Source: UBA877 sp035506155 (GTDB taxonomy: Bacteria; Chloroflexota; Anaerolineae; Anaerolineales; Villigracilaceae). Taken from it: DNA of 20,910 bases. The notes below the pieces were generated by a model. That model made no database searches. It worked only from the letters and a program-made list of their open reading frames with translations, and was not told where the DNA came from. The stretch covers positions 1 through 20,910 of the forward strand of contig DATJPX010000100.1 of the NCBI GenBank assembly GCA_035506155.1. Reading direction: 5' to 3'. A program made the position numbers and the translations under genes. Positions 1 through 9,538 of this stretch are shown here, piece after piece. Each line of letters starts with the position of its first letter. Positions within the stretch are counted from its first letter, which is position 1.

Positions 1-981
1 CGGCTTTGCGCCGAACTCATCCGCATCGTCCTGGAACCAGAGGAAACCCTGGAAGAGGCCCTGCTTGACGATCGGGAAGGGCTTGCGGGGAATGCCGGTG
101 TAGTCGCGCTTGAACGGGAAGGTCGAGAGGTCGTCCGGGTCGTCGATGATGGTCAGCTGGTCCGAGAAGACCTTCTTGCCGACCTGGTCCTCAGCGACGA
201 ACGAGAAACCCCGCTTGACCGAGCCGCCATTGTAGCCGATCCAGTTCATGAAGTTGAGCATCTCGGCGATGGCAGCCGAGCCGAAGACGATGTCGTAGCT
301 GCCCAGGGGGATTTGCTGCGGGGTATCGTGCTGGTAATGCTCCAGCAGGAAAGCCAGGTCGGCGTGCAGGCCGGCGGCACCCAGGTCGGCTTTCTTCTGG
401 GCGGACTGTTCGGCGGTCACTTCCCACTTCAATCGGGAATGTGAAAGGACGACCGTCACCTGGGCGTCCGAGGTCTTGAAGTACTGGGTGTGCTCGGAGA
501 GGGTGTTGACCTGGGCGATGACGTTCGTGCCGCTCGAGAAGATGCCCGAGAGCTTGATCTCGTCGGTCTCCAGGCCCTTGGCGGCGGTGTTGAAATAGGC
601 CAGCTTTTCCTCGTTGCTCAGGCCGGCCAGGGCGGGATCGTAACCGGCCTCGTCGGCGAACGATTCCTTGAAGATCGGAATGGTCGGCTGGTAATTGAGC
701 GGCTGGGCGTGCTCGACCATGGCGGCGGCCGTGTCGATGCCTTTCTTCATTTCATCGAGCTTGCCAAGGTCGGTGATCAGCTCGTAACCGGCCCGCCTGC
801 TGCCCGAATAGGCGGCGATCTCCAGACGGATCAGGTGCTCGTTGGTGTTCAGCGAGATGGCCGAATTGGCGAAGCGCATCAGGGTGCTGTCCTCTTCGTG
901 GTAGTACAGGTCCACCACGTAGCCTTTGGAGAGGGCGTACTGGCGCAGGTCCTTGAGGGTTTGAATGATCTGTTCCTTCAT
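1..981 (-). CDS. pmbA: TldE/PmbA-like subunit of the TldD/TldE protease, C-terminus cut by the window edge
   Basis: The 327 residues visible from the start codon match the PmbA/TldE side of the TldD/PmbA family. The N-terminal half is an alpha/beta region. From about residue 226 there is the C-terminal domain (GSYDIVFGSAAIAEML), then VGKKVFSDQLTIIDDP at 268-283, a typical strand-rich family signature. No HExxxH motif is seen, as expected for the non-metal-binding partner. The gene starts 2 bp after the TldD stop codon, and its GGAG ribosome site lies inside the end of the upstream gene, so translation is probably coupled. In E. coli, TldD and TldE form a heterodimer that degrades unfolded peptides, processes microcin B17 and degrades the CcdA antitoxin. 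The substrate here is unknown. The reading frame is open to base 1, so the C-terminus (usually another 100 or so residues) is missing. Family call is solid; orthology to E. coli PmbA is less certain. Confidence 0.82.
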   Translation of the reverse strand, partial: MKEQIIQTLKDLRQYALSKGYVVDLYYHEEDSTLMRFANSAISLNTNEHLIRLEIAAYSGSRRAGYELITDLGKLDEMKKGIDTAAAMVEHAQPLNYQPTIPIFKESFADEAGYDPALAGLSNEEKLAYFNTAAKGLETDEIKLSGIFSSGTNVIAQVNTLSEHTQYFKTSDAQVTVVLSHSRLKWEVTAEQSAQKKADLGAAGLHADLAFLLEHYQHDTPQQIPLGSYDIVFGSAAIAEMLNFMNWIGYNGGSVKRGFSFVAEDQVGKKVFSDQLTIIDDPDDLSTFPFKRDYTGIPRKPFPIVKQGLFQGFLWFQDDADEFGAKP

Positions 982-983
982 GG

Positions 984-2438
984 CTATTCTCCGATCCGGA
1001 CGTTGTCGAAGCGGCAGACCGGGACGCCGTGGCCGAGCTGCATGATCTGGTTCGGCTGGCCCTTCCCGCAGTTGTCCACGTATTTGACTTCCCAGGTGGA
1101 GCGGTCGCCGACCGCCGAGAGCGAGTTCCAGAACTTGAGCGTGTCGCCTTTGTAGGTGGAGTTCTTGACCATCCGGGTGACCCGGCCGTCCTCCACCAGC
1201 CAGCCGATCTCGGTCCCGAAGTGGAACTGCTCGCGGTTCGAGCCGATCGACCAACTGCGGTCCCCGTCCAGCAGGATGCCGCGCTCGGTATTCTTGATGA
1301 TGTCGTCCAGGGTGCCGTCGCTGCCGGGATCGATGTTGATGTTGGTCATCCGCTCGATCGGGACGCGGTAGAACGAGGTGGCCCGGTCCGCGCCGCTCGA
1401 TCCGGCGAAGATCGTCCGGTGGGCCCTGGCGTTGGCCTCCTCGACCATCTGGCGGCCGGTGATGGCGCCCACCAGGATGCCCTTGTCGATCAGAAGGTTG
1501 TTCTGGGCCTGGACGCCGTCGTCGTCGAAGCCGAAGCTGCCGGGGCTGTTGGGCAGGGTCGCGTCGGCCCGGACGGTCAGCCTGGGCGAGCCGTAGCGCA
1601 GCTTGCCGAAATCGTCCAGCGTGACGAACGACCCGCCGGCGAAGGCCAGCTCGTAGCCGAGAATGCGATCCAGCTCGAGGGCGTGCCCGATCGTTTCATG
1701 GGTCTGCAGATACATGATCCCCGGCAGAAGGATGACGGAGCGGTCCTCCTTGGGGCAGTTCTCGGCCTTGAGGGTCTCGTTCAACTCCCGGACCAGGCGC
1801 TCGGCGTTCTCGCTGAAGAATTCCCTGTCGATCGACTCCCAACCGCGGCTGTCGCCGTGCTGGCTCAGGCGAAATTTGCGCTCGAAAGTCTCGCCGTGCT
1901 CGTCCAGGCCATCCGCTTCCAGCCCGGCGAAGACCTCGGTGATCAGCTTTTCGATCTCGCTGCCCTCCGAGTCCATGAACACGATCTGCTTGCGGACGAA
2001 GGTCAGGGTGCTGGCGCGCTGGAAGACGCCTGCCTGGTTCAGCTTCTCATCCATCGCCTTGAGGAAAGCCACCTTGTCGGCCAGCGGGACCTCGAAGGGG
2101 TTGACCTTCGACGGGCTCTCGAATTTGGCCTGGATGGCATCCTTTTCCGCTAGTCGGACCGGGAAGGTGACCCGTTCGGCGGCCACCCGGGCGTTGTCGA
2201 AAGCCTTGTCGAACAGGCCGGCCAGGTCGCTCAGGTCGGAGGAAGCCGAAAATCCCCAGGCGCCCTTGTAGAGCACCCGGATGCCGATCCCGCTCTCGCG
2301 GGTAGCCGTGGCGTTCTTCAGGTTGCCGTTCCACATCAGGAGCTGGTTGGATTCCTCGAAGGGATACCAGCGGGCGTCCACGTAGGTTGCGCCCCTGCCC
2401 CGGATGCGCTCGATCTGCTGCTTGATTTGATTCTGCAT
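984..2438 (-). CDS. tldD: TldD-like zinc metalloprotease
   Basis: A 484-residue protein of normal TldD length. The HExxxH metal-binding motif is present as HETIGH at 247-252, followed by ALE as in TldD proteins. Near the C-terminus, VDNCGKGQPNQIMQLGHG (454-471) contains Cys457, at the place of the third zinc ligand Cys454 in E. coli TldD. It should therefore be the catalytic, metal-binding half of a TldD/TldE heterodimer, with the partner encoded 2 bp downstream. TldD/TldE act in the cytoplasm on unstructured peptides threaded into an internal chamber. The start is supported by an AAGGAGAA ribosome site just upstream. A promoter and a 22-bp palindrome precede it. No peptide precursor or toxin-antitoxin gene is visible nearby, so a housekeeping peptide-degradation role is as likely as natural-product maturation. 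Confidence 0.88.
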   Translation of the reverse strand: MQNQIKQQIERIRGRGATYVDARWYPFEESNQLLMWNGNLKNATATRESGIGIRVLYKGAWGFSASSDLSDLAGLFDKAFDNARVAAERVTFPVRLAEKDAIQAKFESPSKVNPFEVPLADKVAFLKAMDEKLNQAGVFQRASTLTFVRKQIVFMDSEGSEIEKLITEVFAGLEADGLDEHGETFERKFRLSQHGDSRGWESIDREFFSENAERLVRELNETLKAENCPKEDRSVILLPGIMYLQTHETIGHALELDRILGYELAFAGGSFVTLDDFGKLRYGSPRLTVRADATLPNSPGSFGFDDDGVQAQNNLLIDKGILVGAITGRQMVEEANARAHRTIFAGSSGADRATSFYRVPIERMTNINIDPGSDGTLDDIIKNTERGILLDGDRSWSIGSNREQFHFGTEIGWLVEDGRVTRMVKNSTYKGDTLKFWNSLSAVGDRSTWEVKYVDNCGKGQPNQIMQLGHGVPVCRFDNVRIGE

Positions 2439-2449
2439 GGGTTCTCCTT

Positions 2450-2471
2450 CCTTTCCGGGTACCCGGAAAGG
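2450..2471. promoter_or_regulatory. Perfect 22-bp palindrome in the tldD leader
   Basis: CCTTTCCGGGT is followed directly by its exact reverse complement ACCCGGAAAGG, with no spacer. It lies about 24-45 nt after the predicted transcription start and runs into the AAGGAGAA ribosome site of tldD. It could be an operator for a dimeric repressor, or an RNA hairpin next to the ribosome site that limits translation. Its function is not known from sequence alone. Confidence 0.5.
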
Positions 2472-2501
2472 CCTTTGATGTGATCCATACTTTCATTAGT
2501 T

Positions 2502-2529
2502 ATTATACTAGCCCGACCGGCTTTAAAAA
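2502..2529 (-). promoter_or_regulatory. Predicted promoter of the tldD-pmbA operon
   Basis: On the minus strand there is a perfect TATAAT -10 box at 2507-2502, with a TTTTTA -35-like hexamer at 2529-2524 and a 16-bp spacer. The -35 overlaps the T-run of the terminator that closes the chitinase cluster, so the two units are packed back to tail. Predicted transcription start is near 2495, giving a leader of about 57 nt. Assigned by motif only. Confidence 0.5.
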
Positions 2530-2563
2530 GAGACAGGCGCCTCTGTGCCGGAGGCGCCCGTCT
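2525..2563 (-). terminator. Intrinsic terminator of the chitinase cluster
   Basis: Read on the minus strand, a 13-bp stem (AGACGGGCGCCTC with GAGGCGCCTGTCT, one G-U pair) closes a 7-nt loop and is followed by CTTTTT. It lies 77 bp after the stop codon of the last chitinase gene and just upstream of the tldD promoter. Confidence 0.85.
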
Positions 2564-2640
2564 TTCGAACCGTACTAAACCCCGCTAAGTGCACTTCTCC
2601 TCAATAGATCTGTTCGATTCATCCAGCGATCATCAAAGGA

Positions 2641-4164
2641 TCAATATCCGGCGATGATCTTCGTAAAGTCCCAGGGGTTCTGGGTCACGCTCGAGCAATC
2701 GCCCTTCGTCCCGGGATCGGTGGTCCCATAGGCTGCGTTACAGCTGCGGTCGCGGTTGACTGACCAGAAGGTCAGGCGTTTCAGGCCGTGGGACTTGGCA
2801 TAATTCAGGATGGTGGTGAAGTCCGCCTGGTAGGTGTATTCACCGGAATCCGAGCGGCCGTTCATCAGCGAGAGGCCGCTGTGGGCATAGGCCGTGGCAT
2901 CGTCCCAGCCGAAGCAGGTCTTGAGCTGGCCATGGAAGATCTCGGCTACGTTCACCGTTGAGGTGCCCATCGGCGAAGCAAAGCCGCCGTCGAAGGGCAT
3001 GATATTCCAGGAGGTCGGGGTGAAGCCGTTGGCCTGGGCCCAGGAGAGGACAGAGCCCGAGTTGTTGACGCTGCACATGGCAAAGTAATTCAGCCCGGAG
3101 GTGGTCACCGGCATGGTGACGCTGACGTTGAGACCCTGGGAGACGAACTGCTTGGCGGCGTAGAGCTCGTTGGCCACCGCGGCGGCGTTCTCGATCTCGG
3201 GTTCCTCGATGTCGAAGTCGATGGCTTTGAGGTTGTACTTGGTGACGACCTGCTGGTAGGCGGAGTAAGTCGCCGAGCCGCTGCCGCAGACCTGGCCGAG
3301 CTTGGTGCCGCCGTATCCGCCGATGGAGGGGACGACATCCCCGCCGTTGGCCCGGATCGTGTTGATGTACGCACCCACCTGGGTATCGCTCGAGACCGGG
3401 TCGGTGCCGTCCCAGGCCGGGCTGCACGAGCTGCCGTTGGCCAGGATGAAGGCGATGGTAAAGGCCTTGATCCCGGTGGACGACATCACCTGGGCAATGT
3501 CCGGAGGATTGTTATCCAGCGGCATTACGTAGGGAGCGGCATTGTAGTTGATGCTGCCCGGAGGCAGGTTGGTGGCCGTTGGGCCTGAAGTCGGGGTGCG
3601 GGTCGGCGTGGCGGTAGGCCCGGTCCCGCAGGCGCCCATTGGGATCCAGGGCTGACCGCTGCCGGCAGGCCCGCTCGAGGTCGCCGGGTCGTTGCCCTGC
3701 GTCCAGTAGGCCGCCTGGTAGTTCTGCCCGTTCCGGCTGACCTGTGCGCCGCCATTGTAGGCCGTCGTCGAGACCCAGGCCGGCCAGCAGCCGCTCCCGC
3801 CCGTCGTGGCGGTCGGCGGGACCGGCGTATTCGTCCGCGTCGGGGTCGGCCCAACCGGCGTGTTGGTCCGCGTGGCCGTCGGGCCGGTTTGTGTGTTCGT
3901 CCGCGTCGGCGTCCGGGTCGGGGTATTCGTCGCCCCACCGGTGACCAGCTTCCACAGGGCCGGCACGTTGGGCGGCTCCCAGCCCGTCAGGGAGGTATGG
4001 GCCTGCAGGCACTGGTAGGTCAGCCCGTTATAGGTGACCGTATCCCCCACCGCATAGGCCACGTTCGGCGCCCAGGCCCCCCGGTCGGCTGCCCGGGCTG
4101 GAATCACCAGAACCAGCGAAGCCGCCAGGATCAACAGCATCATCACATACAATATTCGTCGCAT
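2641..4164 (-). CDS. Secreted multimodular GH18 chitinase A (second gene of operon 3)
   Basis: A 507-residue exported protein. A signal peptide ends near residue 25 (ARA-A). A CBM5/12-like chitin-binding module (WAPNVAYAVGDTVTYNG, about 29-74) is followed by a TPTRTPTRTNTQT linker (75-125), a second CBM5/12-like module (CWPAWVSTTAYNGG..., about 126-179), a short linker, and a GH18 domain (about 207-507). The catalytic signature is AIDFDIE: Asp316, Asp318 and the acid Glu320 are present, but the first Asp of DxxDxDxE is replaced (Lys313), as in the chitinases at 7772 and 10723. The position of the usual MDYG loop reads MPFDGG, keeping Asp392. Expected role is cleavage of chitin outside the cell. 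An AAGGAGAA ribosome site precedes the start. Its first 180 residues are nearly identical to those of the neighbour at 4258-6018, although the catalytic domains differ. Confidence 0.85.
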   Translation of the reverse strand: MRRILYVMMLLILAASLVLVIPARAADRGAWAPNVAYAVGDTVTYNGLTYQCLQAHTSLTGWEPPNVPALWKLVTGGATNTPTRTPTRTNTQTGPTATRTNTPVGPTPTRTNTPVPPTATTGGSGCWPAWVSTTAYNGGAQVSRNGQNYQAAYWTQGNDPATSSGPAGSGQPWIPMGACGTGPTATPTRTPTSGPTATNLPPGSINYNAAPYVMPLDNNPPDIAQVMSSTGIKAFTIAFILANGSSCSPAWDGTDPVSSDTQVGAYINTIRANGGDVVPSIGGYGGTKLGQVCGSGSATYSAYQQVVTKYNLKAIDFDIEEPEIENAAAVANELYAAKQFVSQGLNVSVTMPVTTSGLNYFAMCSVNNSGSVLSWAQANGFTPTSWNIMPFDGGFASPMGTSTVNVAEIFHGQLKTCFGWDDATAYAHSGLSLMNGRSDSGEYTYQADFTTILNYAKSHGLKRLTFWSVNRDRSCNAAYGTTDPGTKGDCSSVTQNPWDFTKIIAGY

Positions 4165-4176
4165 GACGTTCTCCTT
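3635..4176 (-). repeat. Near-identical module copy 1 (ribosome site, signal peptide, two CBMs, linker)
   Basis: This stretch matches 5471-6030 almost base for base, apart from one 18-bp insertion in the other copy (six extra residues after the first binding module) and scattered single substitutions, many silent. It spans the ribosome site, signal peptide, first CBM, TPT linker and second CBM, and similarity falls away where the catalytic domains begin. This indicates a recent duplication or gene conversion of non-catalytic modules. Confidence 0.85.
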
Positions 4177-4198
4177 CCTTCGTTATGCAGTGTCAGGA

Positions 4199-4234
4199 AA
4201 GTGTGCCGTGGTTGGAACATTCCACGGCACACTT
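4199..4234 (-). other. Intercistronic hairpin between chitinases B and A
   Basis: A perfect 13-bp inverted repeat (AAGTGTGCCGTGG with CCACGGCACACTT) has a 10-nt loop. In the direction of transcription it is followed by only TTTCC or so, not a proper T-run. It sits 34 bp upstream of the next start codon, leaving no room for a separate promoter downstream. It may be a partial terminator, an mRNA-stabilising hairpin or a processing site that sets the ratio of the two enzymes. Confidence 0.6.
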
Positions 4235-4257
4235 CATTCCCATTATGAGTTATCGGC

Positions 4258-6018
<1,761 letters not shown>

Positions 6019-6135
6019 GACATTCTCCTTTTTTGAAAGACAAAAGATGACAACCAATGGGGATGAAAATGATGGTTTCTTGTGGCTGAATCGGCCCGGC
6101 TCCTCCTCCGAACTGAATTCAATCGCATTTCCGCA

Positions 6136-6210
6136 CCTATAGAGTACTGCGCCAGACTCCGCCGGGTTTCTCAAGAATGATGCAAGCTGCTCAAATCCCG
6201 TGCGAAACCC
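6136..6210 (-). promoter_or_regulatory. Promoter region of operon 3 with CAA-phased repeat element
   Basis: On the plus strand CAA (or CGAA) triplets begin at 6172, 6183, 6192 and 6203, that is spacings of 11, 9 and 11 bp. The core TGCTCAAAT at 6188-6196 is identical to one in the intergenic region upstream of operon 1. A weak minus-strand -10 candidate, TATAGG, lies at 6141-6136 with no -35 match, as expected for an activated promoter. The surrounding 310-bp gene-free stretch (6019-6328) otherwise holds only the terminator of the upstream operon. Confidence 0.4.
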
Positions 6211-6237
6211 GCTCATTCCCGGTCGCACCCCGCCTGG

Positions 6238-6282
6238 AAAACGGGCCGGGGTGACGGCCTTTCATCGGACCATCACCCCGGC
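6238..6282 (-). terminator. Intrinsic terminator of operon 2 (after chitinase C)
   Basis: On the minus strand GCCGGGGTGA pairs with TCACCCCGGC (10 perfect pairs, extendable inward by TGG with CCG). It is followed by CCGTTTTCC. It lies about 46 bp after the chitinase C stop codon and separates this operon from the one starting at 6018. Confidence 0.8.
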
Positions 6283-6328
6283 AGCGTTGCCCAAACCATC
6301 GATCTGGAGAAGACGATGCGTGCGGGCC

Positions 6329-7669
6329 TTAATACGGCCTGGTATTCAGGAACGTCCAGCCCTTGGAGCCGTCCCAGTTGATCGACCAGTCCATCAAACC
6401 CTTGATCCCGCTGACCTGGCTGTAGGCCGAGGCGACATCCGCGGGGACCATGTAGCCGCCGCCTGCACCGGGCTGGGCCGGCAGGCCGGGCACCTGTTTG
6501 CTGTAGGGCAGCGAGAACGTCCCGCCGCCGGCGATCGTAAAGCCGTTGTTCAGGCACTTGGTCTGCTCGACGAAGCCCTGGACGGTCCCGGCGGAATAGG
6601 AGGTGGCCGGGCAGCCGTACATGCTGCCGTTGTAATACTGCATGTTCAGCCAACTCAGCCGGCCGTTATCGCGGTACTTGCCGATGATCGGCAGGTAGGC
6701 GCCCCACGGACCGCCGTAGGCAATCTGTCCGCCGGTCACGTAAGCAGTCTCGGGGGCCATGGTCAGCATGAAGTTGGAGGGCATCTGGGCCAGGACGCCG
6801 TCGATGATGCGAATCAGGTTGGCCTGGGAGGTCGAAAGGGTGTTGTAGTTGGCCCCCGCCACCAGGCCGGTCTCGATGTCGATGTCGATGCCGTCGAAGT
6901 TATTGGCCTTCAGGATCGGGACGATGGTCGCGACGAATTTGTCGGCGACCGTGCTCGAGCTGAGGTCGATCCCCGCCGCGGCCCCGCCGATGGAGAGCAG
7001 GACCCAGTGGCCGGCGGCTTTCGCCGCGCATACTTCGGCCGGGGTGGGGACGTCGACACCCACGTCCATGCCATCGAACCACTCGGCGGTCCCGTCCGAA
7101 AGGATGACCGGGAAGGCCAGGTTGATCACGTTATACCCGGCCGGCACCTGGCTGAGCGGGATGTGCCCCATGCCAGGATGGACGCTGCTACCGTCCCAGG
7201 CTTCCCAATAGCCCTGGAGCACCTTGCCGGACGGGGCGGACTTGACCGCGCAGGTTGTCCCGCCGCTCGTGGAGGTGAAGGTCGGGGTGAGAGTTGGCCC
7301 GCTGGGGGTATTCGTGCGGGTGAACGTGGCGGTCGGGCCGACCGGAGTGTTGGTCCGGGTGGCCGTGCGGGTCGGGGTGGGCGTTGGGCCAGTTTGCGTG
7401 TTCGTCCGAGTCGGTGTCCGCGTCGGGGTGTTCGTCGCACCGCCGGTGACCAGCTTCCAGAGGGCCGGCACGTTGGGCGGCTCCCAGCCCGTCAGGGAGG
7501 TATGGGCCTGGATGCATTGATAGGTCGAGCCGTTGTAGGTGACCGTGTCCCCCACGGCATAAGCCACGTTTGGCGCCCAGGCGCCCCGGTCCGCCGCCCG
7601 GGCCGGGATTACCAGCACCAGGCTGAGCACCAGGAGGACCGTTACCAGGATTCCTGCTGTACGCTTCAT
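6329..7669 (-). CDS. Secreted GH18 chitinase C, ChiD-like type, one CBM (second gene of operon 2)
   Basis: A 446-residue exported protein. The signal peptide ends near 25, a single CBM5/12-like module covers about 29-74, and a long TPTRT/TNTP linker spans 75-137. The GH18 domain (about 148-446) begins VLQGYWEAWDG. The catalytic motif is DGIDIDIE (259-266), complete DxxDxDxE with Glu266 as acid. MAPET (304-308) and MQYYN (343-347) mark the chitinase-D-like/class III GH18 subgroup, not the ChiA subgroup. AAGGAGAATGCG precedes the ATG. The second binding module of its neighbours is absent. Its catalytic domain resembles chitinase E (9539), which sits in the same second position of operon 1. It likely releases chito-oligosaccharides outside the cell. 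Confidence 0.88.
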   Translation of the reverse strand: MKRTAGILVTVLLVLSLVLVIPARAADRGAWAPNVAYAVGDTVTYNGSTYQCIQAHTSLTGWEPPNVPALWKLVTGGATNTPTRTPTRTNTQTGPTPTPTRTATRTNTPVGPTATFTRTNTPSGPTLTPTFTSTSGGTTCAVKSAPSGKVLQGYWEAWDGSSVHPGMGHIPLSQVPAGYNVINLAFPVILSDGTAEWFDGMDVGVDVPTPAEVCAAKAAGHWVLLSIGGAAAGIDLSSSTVADKFVATIVPILKANNFDGIDIDIETGLVAGANYNTLSTSQANLIRIIDGVLAQMPSNFMLTMAPETAYVTGGQIAYGGPWGAYLPIIGKYRDNGRLSWLNMQYYNGSMYGCPATSYSAGTVQGFVEQTKCLNNGFTIAGGGTFSLPYSKQVPGLPAQPGAGGGYMVPADVASAYSQVSGIKGLMDWSINWDGSKGWTFLNTRPY

Positions 7670-7715
7670 CGCATTCTCCTTTTTCTATCCGTTGAAGAGG
7701 AATGATTGCCGCGAG

Positions 7716-7747
7716 CTGGAGGAGCGGCGGGTCCGCCGCTCCTCCAG
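7716..7747 (-). other. Intercistronic hairpin between chitinases D and C
   Basis: A perfect 15-bp inverted repeat (CTGGAGGAGCGGCGG with CCGCCGCTCCTCCAG) is separated by only 2 nt, so the tip must open into a small loop. In the direction of transcription it is followed by CTCGCGGC with no T-run. It begins 46 bp upstream of the chitinase C start codon. Same position and type as the hairpins at 4199 and 10628. Confidence 0.65.
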
Positions 7748-7771
7748 AAAACTCGAACCGCTCGTCCAGGC

Positions 7772-9250
7772 CTACGGCGCAAAGCCGTGGAAGATGGACG
7801 AGAACTGGAACGTCGACTGCGAGATGCCGCTGCAGCTAGGCGAAGCCGCCCCGCCGCCGGGGCATCCGCCGTTATCCCGCCCGACCGACCAGAAGGCCAG
7901 CTCCGTGATGCCGTTGCTGTTGGCCCAGGAAACCAGCGAGGTGGCGTTGGCCAGGCTGAAGGTCTCGCCAGCCGAGTCGTTCACGCCGATCATCGGGGTG
8001 ATGCCGAGCTGGGTGCCGCTGAAACCGTTATTGTTAAGCCAGGTGCGGGCGCCCTGGGCGGCGGATACTGCCGCGCCGTACATATCCGCGACCGAGTGCC
8101 CGTAATCCATGGCCATGATGTTGACCAAGTCGACCCGCGTGCCGTTGGTCCGGGCGTTGTTCAAAACGTCCATCTGGGGCTGGGTGAAGCCGGTCTCGAG
8201 CACGCCCAGGGTGTAGTGGACCTGCAGGCCGGGATTGGCGGCTTCGAGCCCCTTGAGGGCCTTGTTGCGGTTGTCGATAGCCGTGGTCGGGAAGTCCTCG
8301 ATGTCGAAATCGACATACTTCAGGTTGTATTTCGTCACGACCGCCTGGTACTGGGCCTGCAGGCTGGCCGCATCCCCGCAGACGTCCGCCAGTTCGGGGG
8401 CAGCCGCGCCGCCGAAGGAGACGATCACGTCGCCGCCGGCAGCTCGCAATTCATTGATCCGTGTGCCGATGGCATCCGCCTCGGCAGTGTTCATCGGGTA
8501 AGCGCCAAACCAGGTGGCGTTGCACCCGGCGCCCAAGATGAAGGCCAGGGTGTAGTGCTTGTTGCCAGAGCCATTGCTGGCAAGCTGCATGATCGCCGAG
8601 CCGGAGCCGGGGCTGACGTCGATGTAAGGGGCGAAGATCTTGCTGCCGGGCGGAGGTGGTGGCACGTTGGTCGGGGTGCGGGTGGCGGTCCCGGCGGGGC
8701 CGCAGGCTCCGATCAGCGTCCAGGCCGAGGTCCAGTACTGGCCGGTACCGGGTGCGTAAGCCCAGGCGGCCGTGGAGGAACACCAGCCGCCGACATCGCA
8801 GCGGTACTGGTTGCCGACATTCTGGACCAACTGGCCCTGGGTGTAGGTCGTCCCGGCCACGTACTGCGGAAGCCCGTTGCAGGTGCCACTGCCCGGGGTA
8901 GGCGTATTGGTCGGCGGGACCGGGGTATTCGTCCGGGTGGGCGTCGGCCCGACGGAGGTATTGGTGCGCGTGGGGGTGCGGGTAAAGGTGGATGTCGCCC
9001 CGCCCGGCGTGTTGGTGGCGCTGATCGGCTGCCAGAGGGCCGGTACGTTGGGCGGCTCCCAGCCCGTCAGCGAGGTATGGGCCTGGATGCATTGGTAAGT
9101 CACCCCGTTATAAGTGACAGTATCGCCGACTGCATAGGCCACGTTGGGAGCCCAGGCTCCCCGGTTGGCTGCCCCGACCTTGACCGGCACGACCAGCACC
9201 AGGCTGACCAGCAGGAGGGCGGCCACGACAATGAACATGCTCCGTTTCAT
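7772..9250 (-). CDS. Secreted multimodular GH18 chitinase D (first gene of operon 2)
   Basis: The protein has 492 residues from the ATG at 9250, supported by AAAGGAGAAGAGTT and a signal peptide ending near 27; the in-frame ATG at 9466 gives an implausible 72-residue extension. Order: signal peptide, CBM5/12-like module (about 31-76), TPTRTNT linker, second CBM-like module with Cys pairs (about 124-183), PPPP linker, GH18 domain (about 204-492). The motif VDFDIE has Asp314, Asp316 and catalytic Glu318, without the first Asp of DxxDxDxE. MAMDYG (379-384) keeps the usual Asp382. The same subgroup includes A and F, with the closing SVGRDNGGC stretch shared with F. The C-terminal ends of D and F are alike (SCSGISQ, then a Phe-rich end). 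Predicted to act on chitin outside the cell. Confidence 0.87.
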   Translation of the reverse strand: MKRSMFIVVAALLLVSLVLVVPVKVGAANRGAWAPNVAYAVGDTVTYNGVTYQCIQAHTSLTGWEPPNVPALWQPISATNTPGGATSTFTRTPTRTNTSVGPTPTRTNTPVPPTNTPTPGSGTCNGLPQYVAGTTYTQGQLVQNVGNQYRCDVGGWCSSTAAWAYAPGTGQYWTSAWTLIGACGPAGTATRTPTNVPPPPPGSKIFAPYIDVSPGSGSAIMQLASNGSGNKHYTLAFILGAGCNATWFGAYPMNTAEADAIGTRINELRAAGGDVIVSFGGAAAPELADVCGDAASLQAQYQAVVTKYNLKYVDFDIEDFPTTAIDNRNKALKGLEAANPGLQVHYTLGVLETGFTQPQMDVLNNARTNGTRVDLVNIMAMDYGHSVADMYGAAVSAAQGARTWLNNNGFSGTQLGITPMIGVNDSAGETFSLANATSLVSWANSNGITELAFWSVGRDNGGCPGGGAASPSCSGISQSTFQFSSIFHGFAP

Positions 9251-9432
9251 AACTCTTCTCCTTTCCTCGAGGAACAGACGTTTTGCAAACTTGGGTAAAG
9301 GGATCGTTTTGCACTTCACGCCATAAAAACCTCCACGCTCAGCGGGAATGGCGGGTCGGGCGGCTGGAATCACGAACGGCCCACGCGAATAGGGTACGTC
9401 GCCATCCGGGTGTTTTGTGCTCAACCCTAAAT

Positions 9433-9468
9433 CAATATACTCAGATATTGCGCAAAATCTTTGCAAAC
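9433..9468 (-). promoter_or_regulatory. CAA-phased repeat element upstream of operon 2
   Basis: On the plus strand CAA/CAG triplets begin at 9433, 9442, 9453 and 9464 (spacings 9, 11, 11). The two full 11-mers are CAGATATTGCG and CAAAATCTTTG. The core TGCGCAAAA at 9449-9457 corresponds to TGCTCAAAT in the elements at 6188 and 12315. No convincing -10 box was found at the matching distance. The 288-bp gene-free stretch 9251-9538 otherwise holds the operon 1 terminator and the chitinase D ribosome site. Confidence 0.4.
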
Positions 9469-9476
9469 CCCCACTT

Positions 9477-9509
9477 AAATAAAACGCCGGCGGCTCGTGT
9501 GCCGCCGGT
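9477..9509 (-). terminator. Intrinsic terminator of operon 1 (after chitinase E)
   Basis: On the minus strand CCGGCGGC pairs with GCCGCCGG around a 6-nt loop, followed by CGTTTTATTTAAG. It is about 30 bp after the chitinase E stop codon. A GC-rich stem with a T-rich tail is the classic rho-independent form. Confidence 0.85.
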
Positions 9510-9538
9510 TGCGTTGGTCTGGTCCAGCCGGGAGCGGA

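Noticed and set aside
1029..2153. Plus-strand 374-codon open frame opposite tldD
   Set aside because: It is a shadow of the TldD gene, whose HExxxH motif and family signature fix the coding strand.
3800..3935. Short repeats resembling a CRISPR or VNTR array
   Set aside because: They are in-frame codon repeats for the TPTRTNT linker, with no constant spacer length and no cas genes.
6019..6228. N-terminal extension of chitinase B to the ATG at 6228
   Set aside because: The added 70 residues precede a good signal peptide, and the ATG at 6018 has a clear AAGGAG site. The stretch contains the control region instead.
9251..9466. N-terminal extension of chitinase D to the ATG at 9466
   Set aside because: It would bury the signal peptide behind 72 residues and run through the repeat element; the ATG at 9250 has a good ribosome site.
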